From positions 1-39,519 of IMG/VR virus record IMGVR_UViG_3300043436_001183: a stretch of 39,519 bases of DNA, one strand, 5' to 3'. A program made the translations under genes and the position numbers. Below the pieces are notes generated by a model. The model was not told the DNA's origin, made no database searches, and saw nothing but the letters and a program-made list of their open reading frames with translations. Shown piece by piece: positions 20,324 through 28,800 of the stretch (position 1 is the stretch's first letter; the number at the start of each line of letters is the position of its first letter). This DNA comes from a virus.

Positions 20324-20697
20324 TAGAGCCACCTATGGGAGAGCACATCTCCTGCGCGATCTTCTCCCGCGTAGAGTACAGAAGAGAGAGAGTAGACAAG
20401 GTGAAAGCCCATATCCATTCCGCACCCGTGTACGCGTATTGCGTCGCTACCATTGCGAGAGACTAGGCGATCACCTAGCGCACAAGCGACGGAATAGTTA
20501 AGGTGATAGATACTATTACCTTTTACATATAAGAGAGAGATATCGCGGGACATACCGCTATCGCTAACGTGTCTTAAAATAGTGTAGATCGTAGGCTTTT
20601 CGTCACCGTCTAAGATACCGCGTAGCCTTTCGATACTTTCAACTCTCTCTAATTCTTTAAGAGCTCTTTTACTTAGTGGCTTTTCTAGTGTGCTCAT
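20323..20697 (-). CDS. Conserved actinophage protein with a GCGMDMGFHLVY motif
   Basis: A 124-aa protein, first gene of the leftward operon. The conserved-looking parts are TIYTILRHVSDSGMSRDISL in the middle and VHGCGMDMGFHLVYSLSSVL followed by RAGDVLSHRWL at the end. Closely similar proteins occur widely in actinophages without a known function; the Cys/Asp/His content suggests a metal-binding or enzymatic site. The ATG follows a weak ribosome-binding region. As the first gene from the divergent control region it should be among the earliest expressed. Confidence 0.65.
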   Translation of the reverse strand: MSTLEKPLSKRALKELERVESIERLRGILDGDEKPTIYTILRHVSDSGMSRDISLLYVKGNSIYHLNYSVACALGDRLVSRNGSDAIRVHGCGMDMGFHLVYSLSSVLYAGEDRAGDVLSHRWL

Positions 20698-20791
20698 ATT
20701 CTTATTCCAATCGGTAGTGGTTGATCTTACAAGGATAAAGATATACCTATCTCTACCCTATACACAACTCTTAATGGTCACAATTTTCTAG

Positions 20792-20801
20792 TGACTAGTC
20801 A
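20792..20801. promoter_or_regulatory. Perfect 10-bp palindrome TGACTAGTCA
   Basis: A perfect inverted repeat about 95 bases upstream of the first leftward gene and just upstream of its likely promoter. Such sites are typical of dimeric regulators. No copy elsewhere in the window was noticed. Operator function is inferred only. Confidence 0.3.
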
Positions 20802-20841
20802 TCAATAACCCTAGACAGATAGGCGGGATATGTCTGCCGTG

Positions 20842-20924
20842 TTAGGGCTTGCCGATAGGTGCAAGGGTTAGGGCTTGACCCGATAGCGCAGGACATATTT
20901 ATTTATTAGGGCTTAGGGGATAGG
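20842..20924 (+). repeat. Three direct repeats of TTAGGGCTT with a following GATAG
   Basis: TTAGGGCTT occurs at 20842, 20868 and 20906; each is followed within a few bases by CGATAG or GGATAGG. The first two starts are 26 bases apart, twice the 13-bp period of the neighbouring TAGAC array. A protein-binding cluster is likely; whether for replication or transcription is open. Confidence 0.5.
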
Positions 20925-20980
20925 TGATGCCCCCGCCGATGCTGTAGTCGGCCCCTGTATTCTTTTACATACCTACAGAC

Positions 20981-21026
20981 TAGACCGCAGGAATAGACTG
21001 TTGCCCTAGACTGTCAGACTAGACCG
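20981..21026 (+). repeat. Four TAGAC repeats in exact 13-bp phase (iteron-like)
   Basis: TAGAC(C/T)G begins at 20981, 20994, 21007 and 21020, with constant 13-base spacing. A 12-base word, CAGACTAGACCG, occurs at 20976 and 21015. Regularly spaced short repeats of this kind bind an initiator or regulator at plasmid and phage origins. An A/T-rich stretch follows about 50 bp downstream. Confidence 0.6.
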
Positions 21027-21124
21027 AAAGACGACCCCCTGTTTTAAGTTTCAGGCGGGGCGGTCCCTGTACTCCCCAGAAAAAAATATACGCTAAAGTG
21101 AGCTCTGAACAGCACTTTTACCGT

Positions 21125-21140
21125 GTGTGATACACTTCAC
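21125..21140 (+). promoter_or_regulatory. Second copy of the GTGTGATA(T/C)ACT(C/T)CA element
   Basis: Thirteen of 16 bases match 8908-8923, where TATACT is the presumed -10 of a leaderless promoter; here the hexamer is TACACT. This may be a rightward promoter feeding the structured leader and the terminase operon. Flanking GTGTG/CACAC also gives imperfect dyad symmetry. Confidence 0.4.
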
Positions 21141-21184
21141 ACCGCGTAAACGGGAATTACCCTTTTTTTCCTGCCTTATATATA

Positions 21185-21294
21185 GTAGGGGCGGAAGTAT
21201 GGGAAGCCCCTACCATTGGCCTCTGGCGAGGCCCCTAGGCCGAGTACCAACTTACCCCTCACTCGCTGTGGCTTCGCTCGGGCGTCAAGCCCGA
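21185..21294 (+). ncRNA. Candidate structured RNA or leader with three consecutive stem-loops
   Basis: Three perfect stems follow one another: 21185-21192 with 21206-21213 (8 bp), 21218-21223 with 21228-21233 (6 bp) and 21278-21283 with 21289-21294 (6 bp). TATATA at 21177-21182 just upstream could be a -10 box. The region is much more G/C-rich than its flanks and has no convincing frame. It could be a small RNA or the 5' leader of the terminase message. Confidence 0.4.
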
Positions 21295-21356
21295 CGCTGG
21301 ACGGCACCTTTTAGTTGGGATAGTTATATCAATAGCCCACCATTGATCAAATCGCT

Positions 21357-21372
21357 TTAACCCACCATTAAA
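21357..21372 (+). promoter_or_regulatory. 16-bp motif TTAACCCACCATTAAA, second copy
   Basis: An exact copy of 8878-8893; a nine-base core CCCACCATT also occurs at 21336-21344. It lies ~48 bp upstream of the terminase start, the first copy 33 bp upstream of an HNH start. Two copies upstream of two rightward operons suggest an activator site or a phage-specific promoter element. Confidence 0.45.
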
Positions 21373-21419
21373 AAAGTATTCCGGCCCGTGCCGTTTCCCA
21401 CGATCTAAGGAGACATTAC

Positions 21420-23279
21420 GTGGCAGATAATTCCGCCGACATAGCCAAGAGAATCATCTTGGGCTGTGTCTCAGAGGGTATGACCATTGACGCCGCTTGC
21501 GGCTCAGCTGGCAAGTCCATCAAGACATATGAGTATTACCGGCGCACCGATAAGATCTTTGCAGATAAAATAGATCGAACCCGTCTCGGGTTAAAGGATA
21601 AGCAGTTTGCCTCCGGAGATGTCCACGACCTTACCTTCGCAGAGTTTCGCCAGAAGTTCCTTCATAGCCGTACCTTTCCCCACCAACAGAACATCGTAGA
21701 TGTGATTGAAGGTAGGCAGCCAGGGTGGTTACACCCTTCTATGAAGTTTGAACCTGGCCTTGCGGCCAACCGTATTTTGATTAACATTCCTCCCAACCAC
21801 GCCAAGTCCATCACAATCACGGTGGACTATGTGACGTGGCAGGTCTGTAGGAATCCTAACTTTCGAGTACTGATAGTCTCACAAACCCAGCAGTTAGCTG
21901 CCGACTTTCTCTACGCCATCAAGCAACGTCTGACACATCCAATGTATCAAGAACTTCAGACCGCTTATGCTGCTGGTGTAGGGTTTAACTCTAAGACCGC
22001 TTCGTGGCAGGCCACCCGTGTCACCTTCGGTGATGAGCTTCGTGAGTCTAGCGAAAAAGATCCGAACATCGAAGCCGTCGGTATCGGTGGTCAGATCTAC
22101 GGTAAGCGTGCAGATATGATCATCGTAGACGACGCAGTGACCTTAAAGAACGCCAATGAGTTTGAGAAGCAGATCCGCTGGTTGACCCAAGACGTGCGAT
22201 CTCGTTTGAACCCTACGGGTAAGTTGATCGTTATTGGAACTCGTGTGGCTTCGGTAGATCTCTACCGCGAGCTACGTTCTGAAGATCGCTACCCAGGTGG
22301 GTTAGTTCCTTGGAAGTATCTGGCTATGCCAGCCCTGCTGGAAGCAGATGAAAACCCAGACAAGTGGGTTACACTCTGGCCTTTCTCAGATGCCCCATTT
22401 GATGGGCAAGAAGAATCTGATAAGAACGAGGACGGCCTATATCCACGTTGGTCAGGACGTAACCTTTACAACGAACGCCAGGCGATGGATTCATCTACCT
22501 GGGCGCTAGTCTATCAACAACAAGATATATCTGAAAACGCAGCCTTTGACCCAGTATGTGTTAAAGGCTCTATTGACGGTATGAGAAAGTCAGGTCGTCT
22601 TGAACCAGGTTATCCAGGCCATCCGAAAGATCTCTCTGGCTTTAGTATTATCTGTGGTCTTGATCCTGCTATGGTCGGTGATACTGCTGCGATCTGTTAT
22701 GCTGTTGATCGAAGTACCAATAAACGTTACATTGTTGATGCTATCAAGATCACTGGTCCGTCTCCGCAACAAATCCGCGAACTGATATTTAACTGGACTT
22801 CTTTGTATAGTCCTTCCGAGTGGATAGTGGAGAAGAATGCTTTCCAAGCCTTCCTTACCCAAGATGAAGGAATCAGACAGCACCTTGCCTCACGAGGAGT
22901 TCAGTTCAAAGAACACCATACCGGCTCAAATAAATGGGATGCAGGCTTTGGTGTTGCTTCAATGGCTACGCTCTTTGGGACTAAACAGTCTGACAACAAG
23001 CACCATAGAGACAACCTCATACATTTGCCAAGTGACCAAACCGAAAACGTTAAGGCACTTATCGAACAGTTGATCACGTGGACCCCCACCACTAAAGGTA
23101 AGACAGACTTAGTGATGGCCTTATGGTTCTGCGAGATCCGAGCACGTGAGATGCTCAACTACGGGCAGTACGCTACCCACCACTTAAAAAATCCATTCCT
23201 GTCTCGTCGTGAGATAGGTAAGCGAGTAGTCATCAATATAGATGAAATGCTAGCTGAACAGAACAAAACCTTCATTTAG
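21420..23279 (+). CDS. terL: Terminase large subunit with an N-terminal helix-turn-helix
   Basis: A 619-aa DNA-packaging motor. The ATPase domain has Walker A PPNHAKS (124-130) and Walker B MIIVDD (233-238). The RNase-H-like nuclease domain has ICGLDPAMVGDT (D415) and a late acidic TDLVMALWF. The first ~60 residues (EGMTIDAACGSAGKSIKTYE) look like the helix-turn-helix of a small terminase subunit, and no separate small subunit was found, so DNA recognition may be fused in. It starts with GTG eight bases after AAGGAG. It opens the late operon and is followed nine bases later by the portal. Confidence 0.92.
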   Translation: MADNSADIAKRIILGCVSEGMTIDAACGSAGKSIKTYEYYRRTDKIFADKIDRTRLGLKDKQFASGDVHDLTFAEFRQKFLHSRTFPHQQNIVDVIEGRQPGWLHPSMKFEPGLAANRILINIPPNHAKSITITVDYVTWQVCRNPNFRVLIVSQTQQLAADFLYAIKQRLTHPMYQELQTAYAAGVGFNSKTASWQATRVTFGDELRESSEKDPNIEAVGIGGQIYGKRADMIIVDDAVTLKNANEFEKQIRWLTQDVRSRLNPTGKLIVIGTRVASVDLYRELRSEDRYPGGLVPWKYLAMPALLEADENPDKWVTLWPFSDAPFDGQEESDKNEDGLYPRWSGRNLYNERQAMDSSTWALVYQQQDISENAAFDPVCVKGSIDGMRKSGRLEPGYPGHPKDLSGFSIICGLDPAMVGDTAAICYAVDRSTNKRYIVDAIKITGPSPQQIRELIFNWTSLYSPSEWIVEKNAFQAFLTQDEGIRQHLASRGVQFKEHHTGSNKWDAGFGVASMATLFGTKQSDNKHHRDNLIHLPSDQTENVKALIEQLITWTPTTKGKTDLVMALWFCEIRAREMLNYGQYATHHLKNPFLSRREIGKRVVINIDEMLAEQNKTFI

Positions 23280-23287
23280 GAGTTACA

Positions 23288-25051
23288 TTGTTATCAGTTA
23301 AAGAGATTGACGCGAAACTAGCGCGTTTGCGTACCAAGTACGCTCCACGCGATCAGCGTATGCGCGACGTTCTTTCTGTACGCCAGGGAGACTTATCTAA
23401 AGTTTTCCCATCAATGTTCTCCGAGGACTACCCAAAGCCACTCGTTGCTAACTTCATTGATGTAGCAGCACGTGACTTGGCCGAGGCGAGTGCTCCGCTA
23501 CCTTCGTTTAACTGCTCAGCAAACAATATGGTTTCCGACGCACAGCGTAAGGCAGCTGACACCCGCACTCGTATTGCTAACTACTACGTTTCATACTCCA
23601 ATCTTTCATTACAGAACTACAAGAACGCTGACTGGTATAACACCTACGGTATGACTATCGGTATGGTAGAGATGGACTATGAGGATAACAATCCTCGTAT
23701 GCGCCTACTAGATCCAACAGGGTGCTACCCTGAGATGGATCGCTTTGGTCGTACCACTTCCCTTACCCAGTTGATTGTTTCCGATGCCGACACAATCGCA
23801 TCCCAATATCCAGAATTTGCAGAACAGATCCTGAAGAAGAATAACTTCCAACAGGGATCTCCTTATATGACTATCATTCGTTACCACGATGCAGAGCAGG
23901 ATCTGATCTATCTGCCACAGCGTAACAACTTAGTTCTATCACGTGTACCAAACCCAGTAGGCAAGTGCTTAGCACGTGTCTATGTCCGTCCATCACTTGA
24001 TGAGCAGGCACGTGGTCAGTTCGATGATGTGCTTTCAGTACAGCTTGCTCGTGCTCGCTTTGCTATCCTACAGATCCAAGCAGCAGAGAAGTCAATCCAA
24101 GCACCTATTGCTATCCCACAAGATGTGCAAGAACTTGCTTTGGGACCTGATGCTATTATGCGTTCTGCTAATCCGCAGAACATTCGTCGTGTTGGACTTG
24201 ATCTTCCACCAGGAATCTTTACCGAATCCGGTGTCCTTGAGCGTGAACTACGTCTAGGTGCTCGTTACCCAGAGTCACGTTCAGGTGAGATCAACGCATC
24301 AATCGTTACAGGTCGTGGAGTTCAGGCTCTACAGGCTGGCTTTGATACACAGATCAAGGCATCACAAGCACAGTTTGCACGCCTCTTTGAAGATCTTATT
24401 GGTCTTTGCTTTGAAGTAGATGAGAAGATCTTTGGATCTGTTCAGAAAACAATTAAGGGAACCGATGACGGTACTCCTTATACACTCAAGTACATCCCAT
24501 CACGCGACATCAAGGGTGAGTACGGAGTAGATGTACGCTACGGAATTATGTCCGGTATGGACCCTAACCGTGCAGTTATCGCATTACTACAAATGCGTTC
24601 AGATAAACTTGTTTCCCGCGATTATGTACGACGTGAACTACCGGTGGAGATCAATGTTACACAAGAAGAGCAGCGCGTTGACATCGAAGAGTTACGTGAC
24701 TCTCTACGTATTGCTGTTGCTCAGTACGCTCAAACCATCCCTGCGATGGCATCGCAAGGTCAGGACCCTTCCCTGGCTGTTACTCGCATTGCTGAAGTCA
24801 TTGCGGGACGTCAAAAAGGATTATCGTTAGAATCAATCGTGGAGAAAGCGTTCGCACCAGAACCAGCTCCACCAGCGCCAATGGCCCCAGAGATGGGTAT
24901 GCCAGGAATGGCACCTCAAGTTCCAGCAGCAGGTGAGGCCCTAGCTCCTGCCTCGCAGCAACCTCCACAAGAACAAGCTGGTCAGGCCCCTGCTGCTGGT
25001 CAACGTCCTGATATAGCACAACTACTAGCCGGTATTACTGGCGCAGCATAA
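23288..25051 (+). CDS. Portal protein
   Basis: A 587-aa protein following the terminase, as in most tailed phages, and expected to form the dodecameric ring at the capsid vertex. The sequence has the usual layout: an N-terminal helical region, a central wing with beta strands (GMTIGMVEMDYEDNNPRMRL), the stem/crown helix region around VQALQAGFDTQIKASQAQFA, and a Pro/Ala/Gln-rich disordered C-terminus (~residues 515-580). The start is TTG with TAGGAG just upstream. The assignment rests on position, length and layout more than on a signature motif. Confidence 0.8.
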   Translation: MLSVKEIDAKLARLRTKYAPRDQRMRDVLSVRQGDLSKVFPSMFSEDYPKPLVANFIDVAARDLAEASAPLPSFNCSANNMVSDAQRKAADTRTRIANYYVSYSNLSLQNYKNADWYNTYGMTIGMVEMDYEDNNPRMRLLDPTGCYPEMDRFGRTTSLTQLIVSDADTIASQYPEFAEQILKKNNFQQGSPYMTIIRYHDAEQDLIYLPQRNNLVLSRVPNPVGKCLARVYVRPSLDEQARGQFDDVLSVQLARARFAILQIQAAEKSIQAPIAIPQDVQELALGPDAIMRSANPQNIRRVGLDLPPGIFTESGVLERELRLGARYPESRSGEINASIVTGRGVQALQAGFDTQIKASQAQFARLFEDLIGLCFEVDEKIFGSVQKTIKGTDDGTPYTLKYIPSRDIKGEYGVDVRYGIMSGMDPNRAVIALLQMRSDKLVSRDYVRRELPVEINVTQEEQRVDIEELRDSLRIAVAQYAQTIPAMASQGQDPSLAVTRIAEVIAGRQKGLSLESIVEKAFAPEPAPPAPMAPEMGMPGMAPQVPAAGEALAPASQQPPQEQAGQAPAAGQRPDIAQLLAGITGAA

Positions 25052-25067
25052 GGAAAGGAGGCGCACT

Positions 25068-25196
25068 ATGAACAAAGGATCAAGAGCAAAGGCTTCAGTA
25101 CAACCAGTAAAGGTTGATACAAAGGCTGGTTCAGTCAAAGGCGGCGAAGTAAAATTCGGATACGCTCCAGCTGCTCGTAAGGGTAAGAAGGCTTAA
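25068..25196 (+). CDS. 42-aa basic virion-associated protein
   Basis: A lysine- and glycine-rich miniature protein (MNKGSRAKASVQPVKVDTKA, ending APAARKGKKA), preceded by a strong AAGGAGG. It lies between portal and ejection-protein genes. Similar short basic proteins occur in the capsid block at 36.4-37.0 kb; packaging with DNA or minor decoration is plausible but unproven. Confidence 0.55.
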   Translation: MNKGSRAKASVQPVKVDTKAGSVKGGEVKFGYAPAARKGKKA

Positions 25197-25220
25197 TTCT
25201 ACTGGAAGGTGTGCAGGGCG

Positions 25221-25439
25221 ATGGATGATTACGACAAGGTTCCCCGCCCTGTACGCTGGACAGATATCCTAGTGATATTCACAGGTGCTATATATAACTT
25301 ATCGCAAGTGATAGAAGCGTTCTTTGCAGAACTTTACGATTTAAGTATTTATCATTCTAAACAACAAACTAAAACAATGCAGGCGTGGGAAGATATGACC
25401 GCCGACTTAGAGAATTTACAGGAGGGAACAGATGGCTGA
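25221..25439 (+). CDS. Hypothetical 72-aa protein
   Basis: Begins MDDYDKVPRPVRWTDILVIF, with a hydrophobic stretch (LVIFTGAIYNLSQVIEAFFA), then a helical acidic end. A GTG four codons upstream is an alternative start. It may be membrane-associated. The stop overlaps the next start by 8 bases, with GGAGG nearby, so the two are co-translated. No family is recognised. Confidence 0.55.
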   Translation: MDDYDKVPRPVRWTDILVIFTGAIYNLSQVIEAFFAELYDLSIYHSKQQTKTMQAWEDMTADLENLQEGTDG

Positions 25440-25839
25440 GAATCCTATGGCTGGCGTTTCAGGTCCTGGACCATATGCAAAGCGTACAGATATTGGAACC
25501 CCAGAGATGAAGATGGGTTCTATCGCTTACGGAGAAGGTGTTGAGACTGCCGATATTAAATCTGGCGCTCCACTTTCAAAGACTCCTGATGCAGTCTCAG
25601 AGCCATCAGATAGATTGCGCCAAGCGCAAGCTCCAGTAACAGGACTGTTTGCAGAAACAGAACGACCAAATGAACCCATCACAGCAGGCATTGATCGCGG
25701 TGAAGGCCCAGGCTCTGAAGCCTTAATGATGAAAAAATCAGTAGTTAAAACTTCTGATACCTTAGCAAAACTTCTACCTTTTGACACAGATGGATCTATT
25801 GCCATTTTGTATTCAGAAGCAGTTGCGCGAGGTGACTAA
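25432..25839 (+). CDS. Hypothetical 135-aa virion-block protein
   Basis: A Pro/Gly/Ala-rich, probably largely disordered protein (GVSGPGPYAKRTDIGTPEMK), with a short helical C-terminus (KTSDTLAKLLPFDTDGS). GGAGG precedes the ATG. Its stop overlaps the start of the giant gene that follows, suggesting a partner or assembly factor for that protein. No family recognised. Confidence 0.55.
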   Translation: MAENPMAGVSGPGPYAKRTDIGTPEMKMGSIAYGEGVETADIKSGAPLSKTPDAVSEPSDRLRQAQAPVTGLFAETERPNEPITAGIDRGEGPGSEALMMKKSVVKTSDTLAKLLPFDTDGSIAILYSEAVARGD

Positions 25840-28800
25840 TGGCTGATAATCTAAAAGCAGCTTCAGCTGCTGCGGGTTTGACTCCAGAAGAAAAGAAAGC
25901 AATGGAAGGGTTACAAAAGACCCTATCAGTTCATAGAGAACTATCAAATCTTCCATCTAATGTAGCTAAGCAAGCATATAATTCTAAGACGCCTGAACAA
26001 CAGGCAGCTCTTAAACGTGTAGCAGGAGAAGAAGATCCTGCAACTAAGCCACAACGTGGTTGGTTGGGCAGTGCTTGGCACTATACAGGTGGTGCAATTC
26101 TTTCTGGTATACAAGAAGTATCAGATTTAACAACCCGTGCCTACCGTGCCGCAGTTATTCCTATCGTAGAACGTGGCGAACTAGGGTTTGCTTGGACCGA
26201 AGCTAACGATAAAGGCGACAAAGTATTTAATACTGGTCGTATCGAAAAGGCTAAATCTAAATTTGGTATAGATCGCGTTAACGTAGCAATGCGTGTAGCT
26301 GCTGGTGAAAAACTCAGCGACATTGCAAGCAGCGGAACAGAGTCTGAGCGTAACATTGCAGCCCTTGCTGCACAGAATAAAGATGATTTATTCCAAGATG
26401 CGCTAGATGCAACTCAAGCAGCCAAGTTCTCACCTGGCCGTCAGATTGCTAACCTTATCACCCCAGCAGATGTAGAAGGCTCAGGCTTATTCTATCGCGC
26501 AGTATCTGGAACATTTGATGCAGCATTTCGCATACTAGCAGATCCACTACTCGTTGCTGGAAAAGCAAAACGTTTAATAGATGTATCACGTTATGCAGTT
26601 GATGTTGTTGTTGGTGGGGATAAAGTGGCCGAAGTATTTGCACGCCCACAAGTACAAAACTTCTGGAACCAATATGGCGCAGATCTTGCATCGTACAAGA
26701 AAGCTATTGAAGCTGGCGCTACAAAGGAAGCAGTTGCTATTAAGCAACGTCTTACAACTCTTGCTCCTGAGTTTGGTGATCCAGTAATTAAATCGTTTAT
26801 TAACTCAGCCGATGATGCTGTCCCTATTACGGATGCTCTTAGTGCTAAGGCTTTCTTTGAGAATTCTAAGCAACTAGAAGAAATGATGAAAGGCCAGATT
26901 GGTCGCAAGCGTGTGATGATTCCACGTATGGACCCTCTTCGTCAAGCTCGTGTTACTACCGTAACTACAGCAAACAAAATTTTTAATATGGATAAAATCG
27001 GCCCACGCTTTGTTGATGACCTTTACTTTGGAGGGGCTGCTACAGACGATGGAATTGCCAAGGCAATTATTGATGGCAAAGAAACTATAGTTACAAACGT
27101 TAAGGCACAGGCAAACGCTAAAGGTGCAGCACGTTTTTCTATGGCACAAGTGCAATACAGAATTGACAGATTTAAGGCTAAGTTTAACCTTGTACCTTTC
27201 TTTGAAGATAGCCTTTTTGATGTTACATCAGCAGATGGTGCTGAAAAGGTTTATCGTTACGCACGTTTAGTTTTACCAAAGAGTGATTCTAAACTTATAG
27301 CCCAGGCTTTTGATAACGCTGAAGTAGGACGCAAGAAAGAAATCTTCTACGGCCTACAATCTACCATTGCAGATATTCGTGGTCTTAACGTCACTAAAGA
27401 AGGCAAGGTGCTTGCCGATCCATTGCGTCTAGGTCCTAACAAAACCTTTGCTTCTACAGATCCTGTAACTGGCTACAACCCAGCTGCTCTTCCTGATGGA
27501 GAACAAGTTGCTCTTATCTTGTCTGATGTATCAGATTATGTAACTACTTTAAGTGTCCGTGATATTGACCGAGCAACAGCACGTTCAGGTCTTATCCAGC
27601 GTACATTGGGTCTAGCACATTCAGACTGGGTAGAAAAGATGACTACAGGTTGGTCATTCTTAACTCTTGCCGGTCCACGTTATGCTATCCGTAACGCAAC
27701 AGAAGATTTGCTTGTACACCTTGCTATAGGTGAGTCACCATTTGGCTTAGTAAAAGCCCGTGCCTTATCAACTCGTTTGCGTACAGCGCGTCAAGTTGAA
27801 GAAGGTTTAAGCACTTTTGAAAAGGTAGGCGCAGATCCACTAGGTGGAGTTCTTCGCTTTGTTAACAAAAAAGAGTCAAAGCGTTATGGCGCTGAAGTCA
27901 AAGCAGCCGCAGGTGATATCAAGAAGATTCGTGAGATTACCGCACGTGCTTTGAACGAAGGCAAGATGGCTCGTTTCTACGAGAGCACTGGACTTGGTAA
28001 GTTTACTAAGGCTGATAGAGATGTTCTAGCAGAACAGATTAGATACGGTGACTTAGATAACGCTCTTATGGACGTTGTTGAAGGTGGCAAGAATGCCTTT
28101 ACTGGACTTGATTCCTACACACGTACCATTAACTTTACTCGTAAGAACAAAGTACGCACAGCTGAGTTGTCATATAATCTTGAAAAGGGTCAAACTGCAC
28201 TCGGAAGAGGCAAGGGTGGATACACCCAGATGGCTCCATTGGCTAATGAAGCAAACCAAGTATCTTGGATCTATCGAATTGGCTACTACTCAAACGACAA
28301 GTTAGGTCGTATTGCAGTTGCTAACCTAGCAGATGATACTGTAGGAGAAACAGAAGCAGTTAGAAAGATCTTTAACTGGCTAGATGATCCTAAGAACTCT
28401 AAGTTAGTATCAGCCTTCCGTATGGAAGAGCGTGGTATTTCAAAGGAAGAGCACGCTAAGCGTATCTACGATGCAGCTAAGCAACTCTTTGTCAAGAAAG
28501 ACGGAAAGATCAACCAAGATCTTCTTTCAAAAGTACGTACATTTGATGACGAACTTGGGGAATACCGCATTACCGGTAAACTTGGGTTAGATGATCTTCC
28601 TAAATCAGAGGCAGATGTACCAACCTATATTGTTGGACCACAGTTAGTACCTATTACCGATACTGGAAACTACGCCACAACCTTTATGGAATGGGGTTGG
28701 GACTGGCTAGGTAGTGCTAATGCTCGTTTCTCGCGTGAGCCTATGGTTCTTTCTGAGATGATCAAGATTCGTAAAGACTTTAAGAGCAGTGGGTTTGAAA

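Larger units (their letters stand above)
20698..21419. promoter_or_regulatory. 720-bp divergent non-coding region: control region and candidate origin
   Basis: No convincing gene lies here. It separates the leftward operon from the terminase operon. It holds a 10-bp palindrome, TTAGGGCTT direct repeats, four TAGAC repeats at exact 13-bp spacing, an A/T-rich stretch near 21078-21095, a copy of the GTGTGATA-type element, three stem-loops and a copy of the 16-bp motif shared with 8878-8893. TTGTGT-N16-TATATC on the minus strand, upstream of 20697, could be the early promoter. The elements are seen; origin function is inference. Confidence 0.6.

Noticed and set aside
21150-21170. GGG-AATTA-CCC followed by seven T residues as an intrinsic terminator.
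   Set aside because: A three-base stem is too weak; kept only as part of the A/T-rich control region.
21127-21360. A 77-codon plus-strand frame in the divergent control region.
   Set aside because: No ribosome-binding site, unlikely composition, and it runs through three stem-loops and repeated regulatory motifs.
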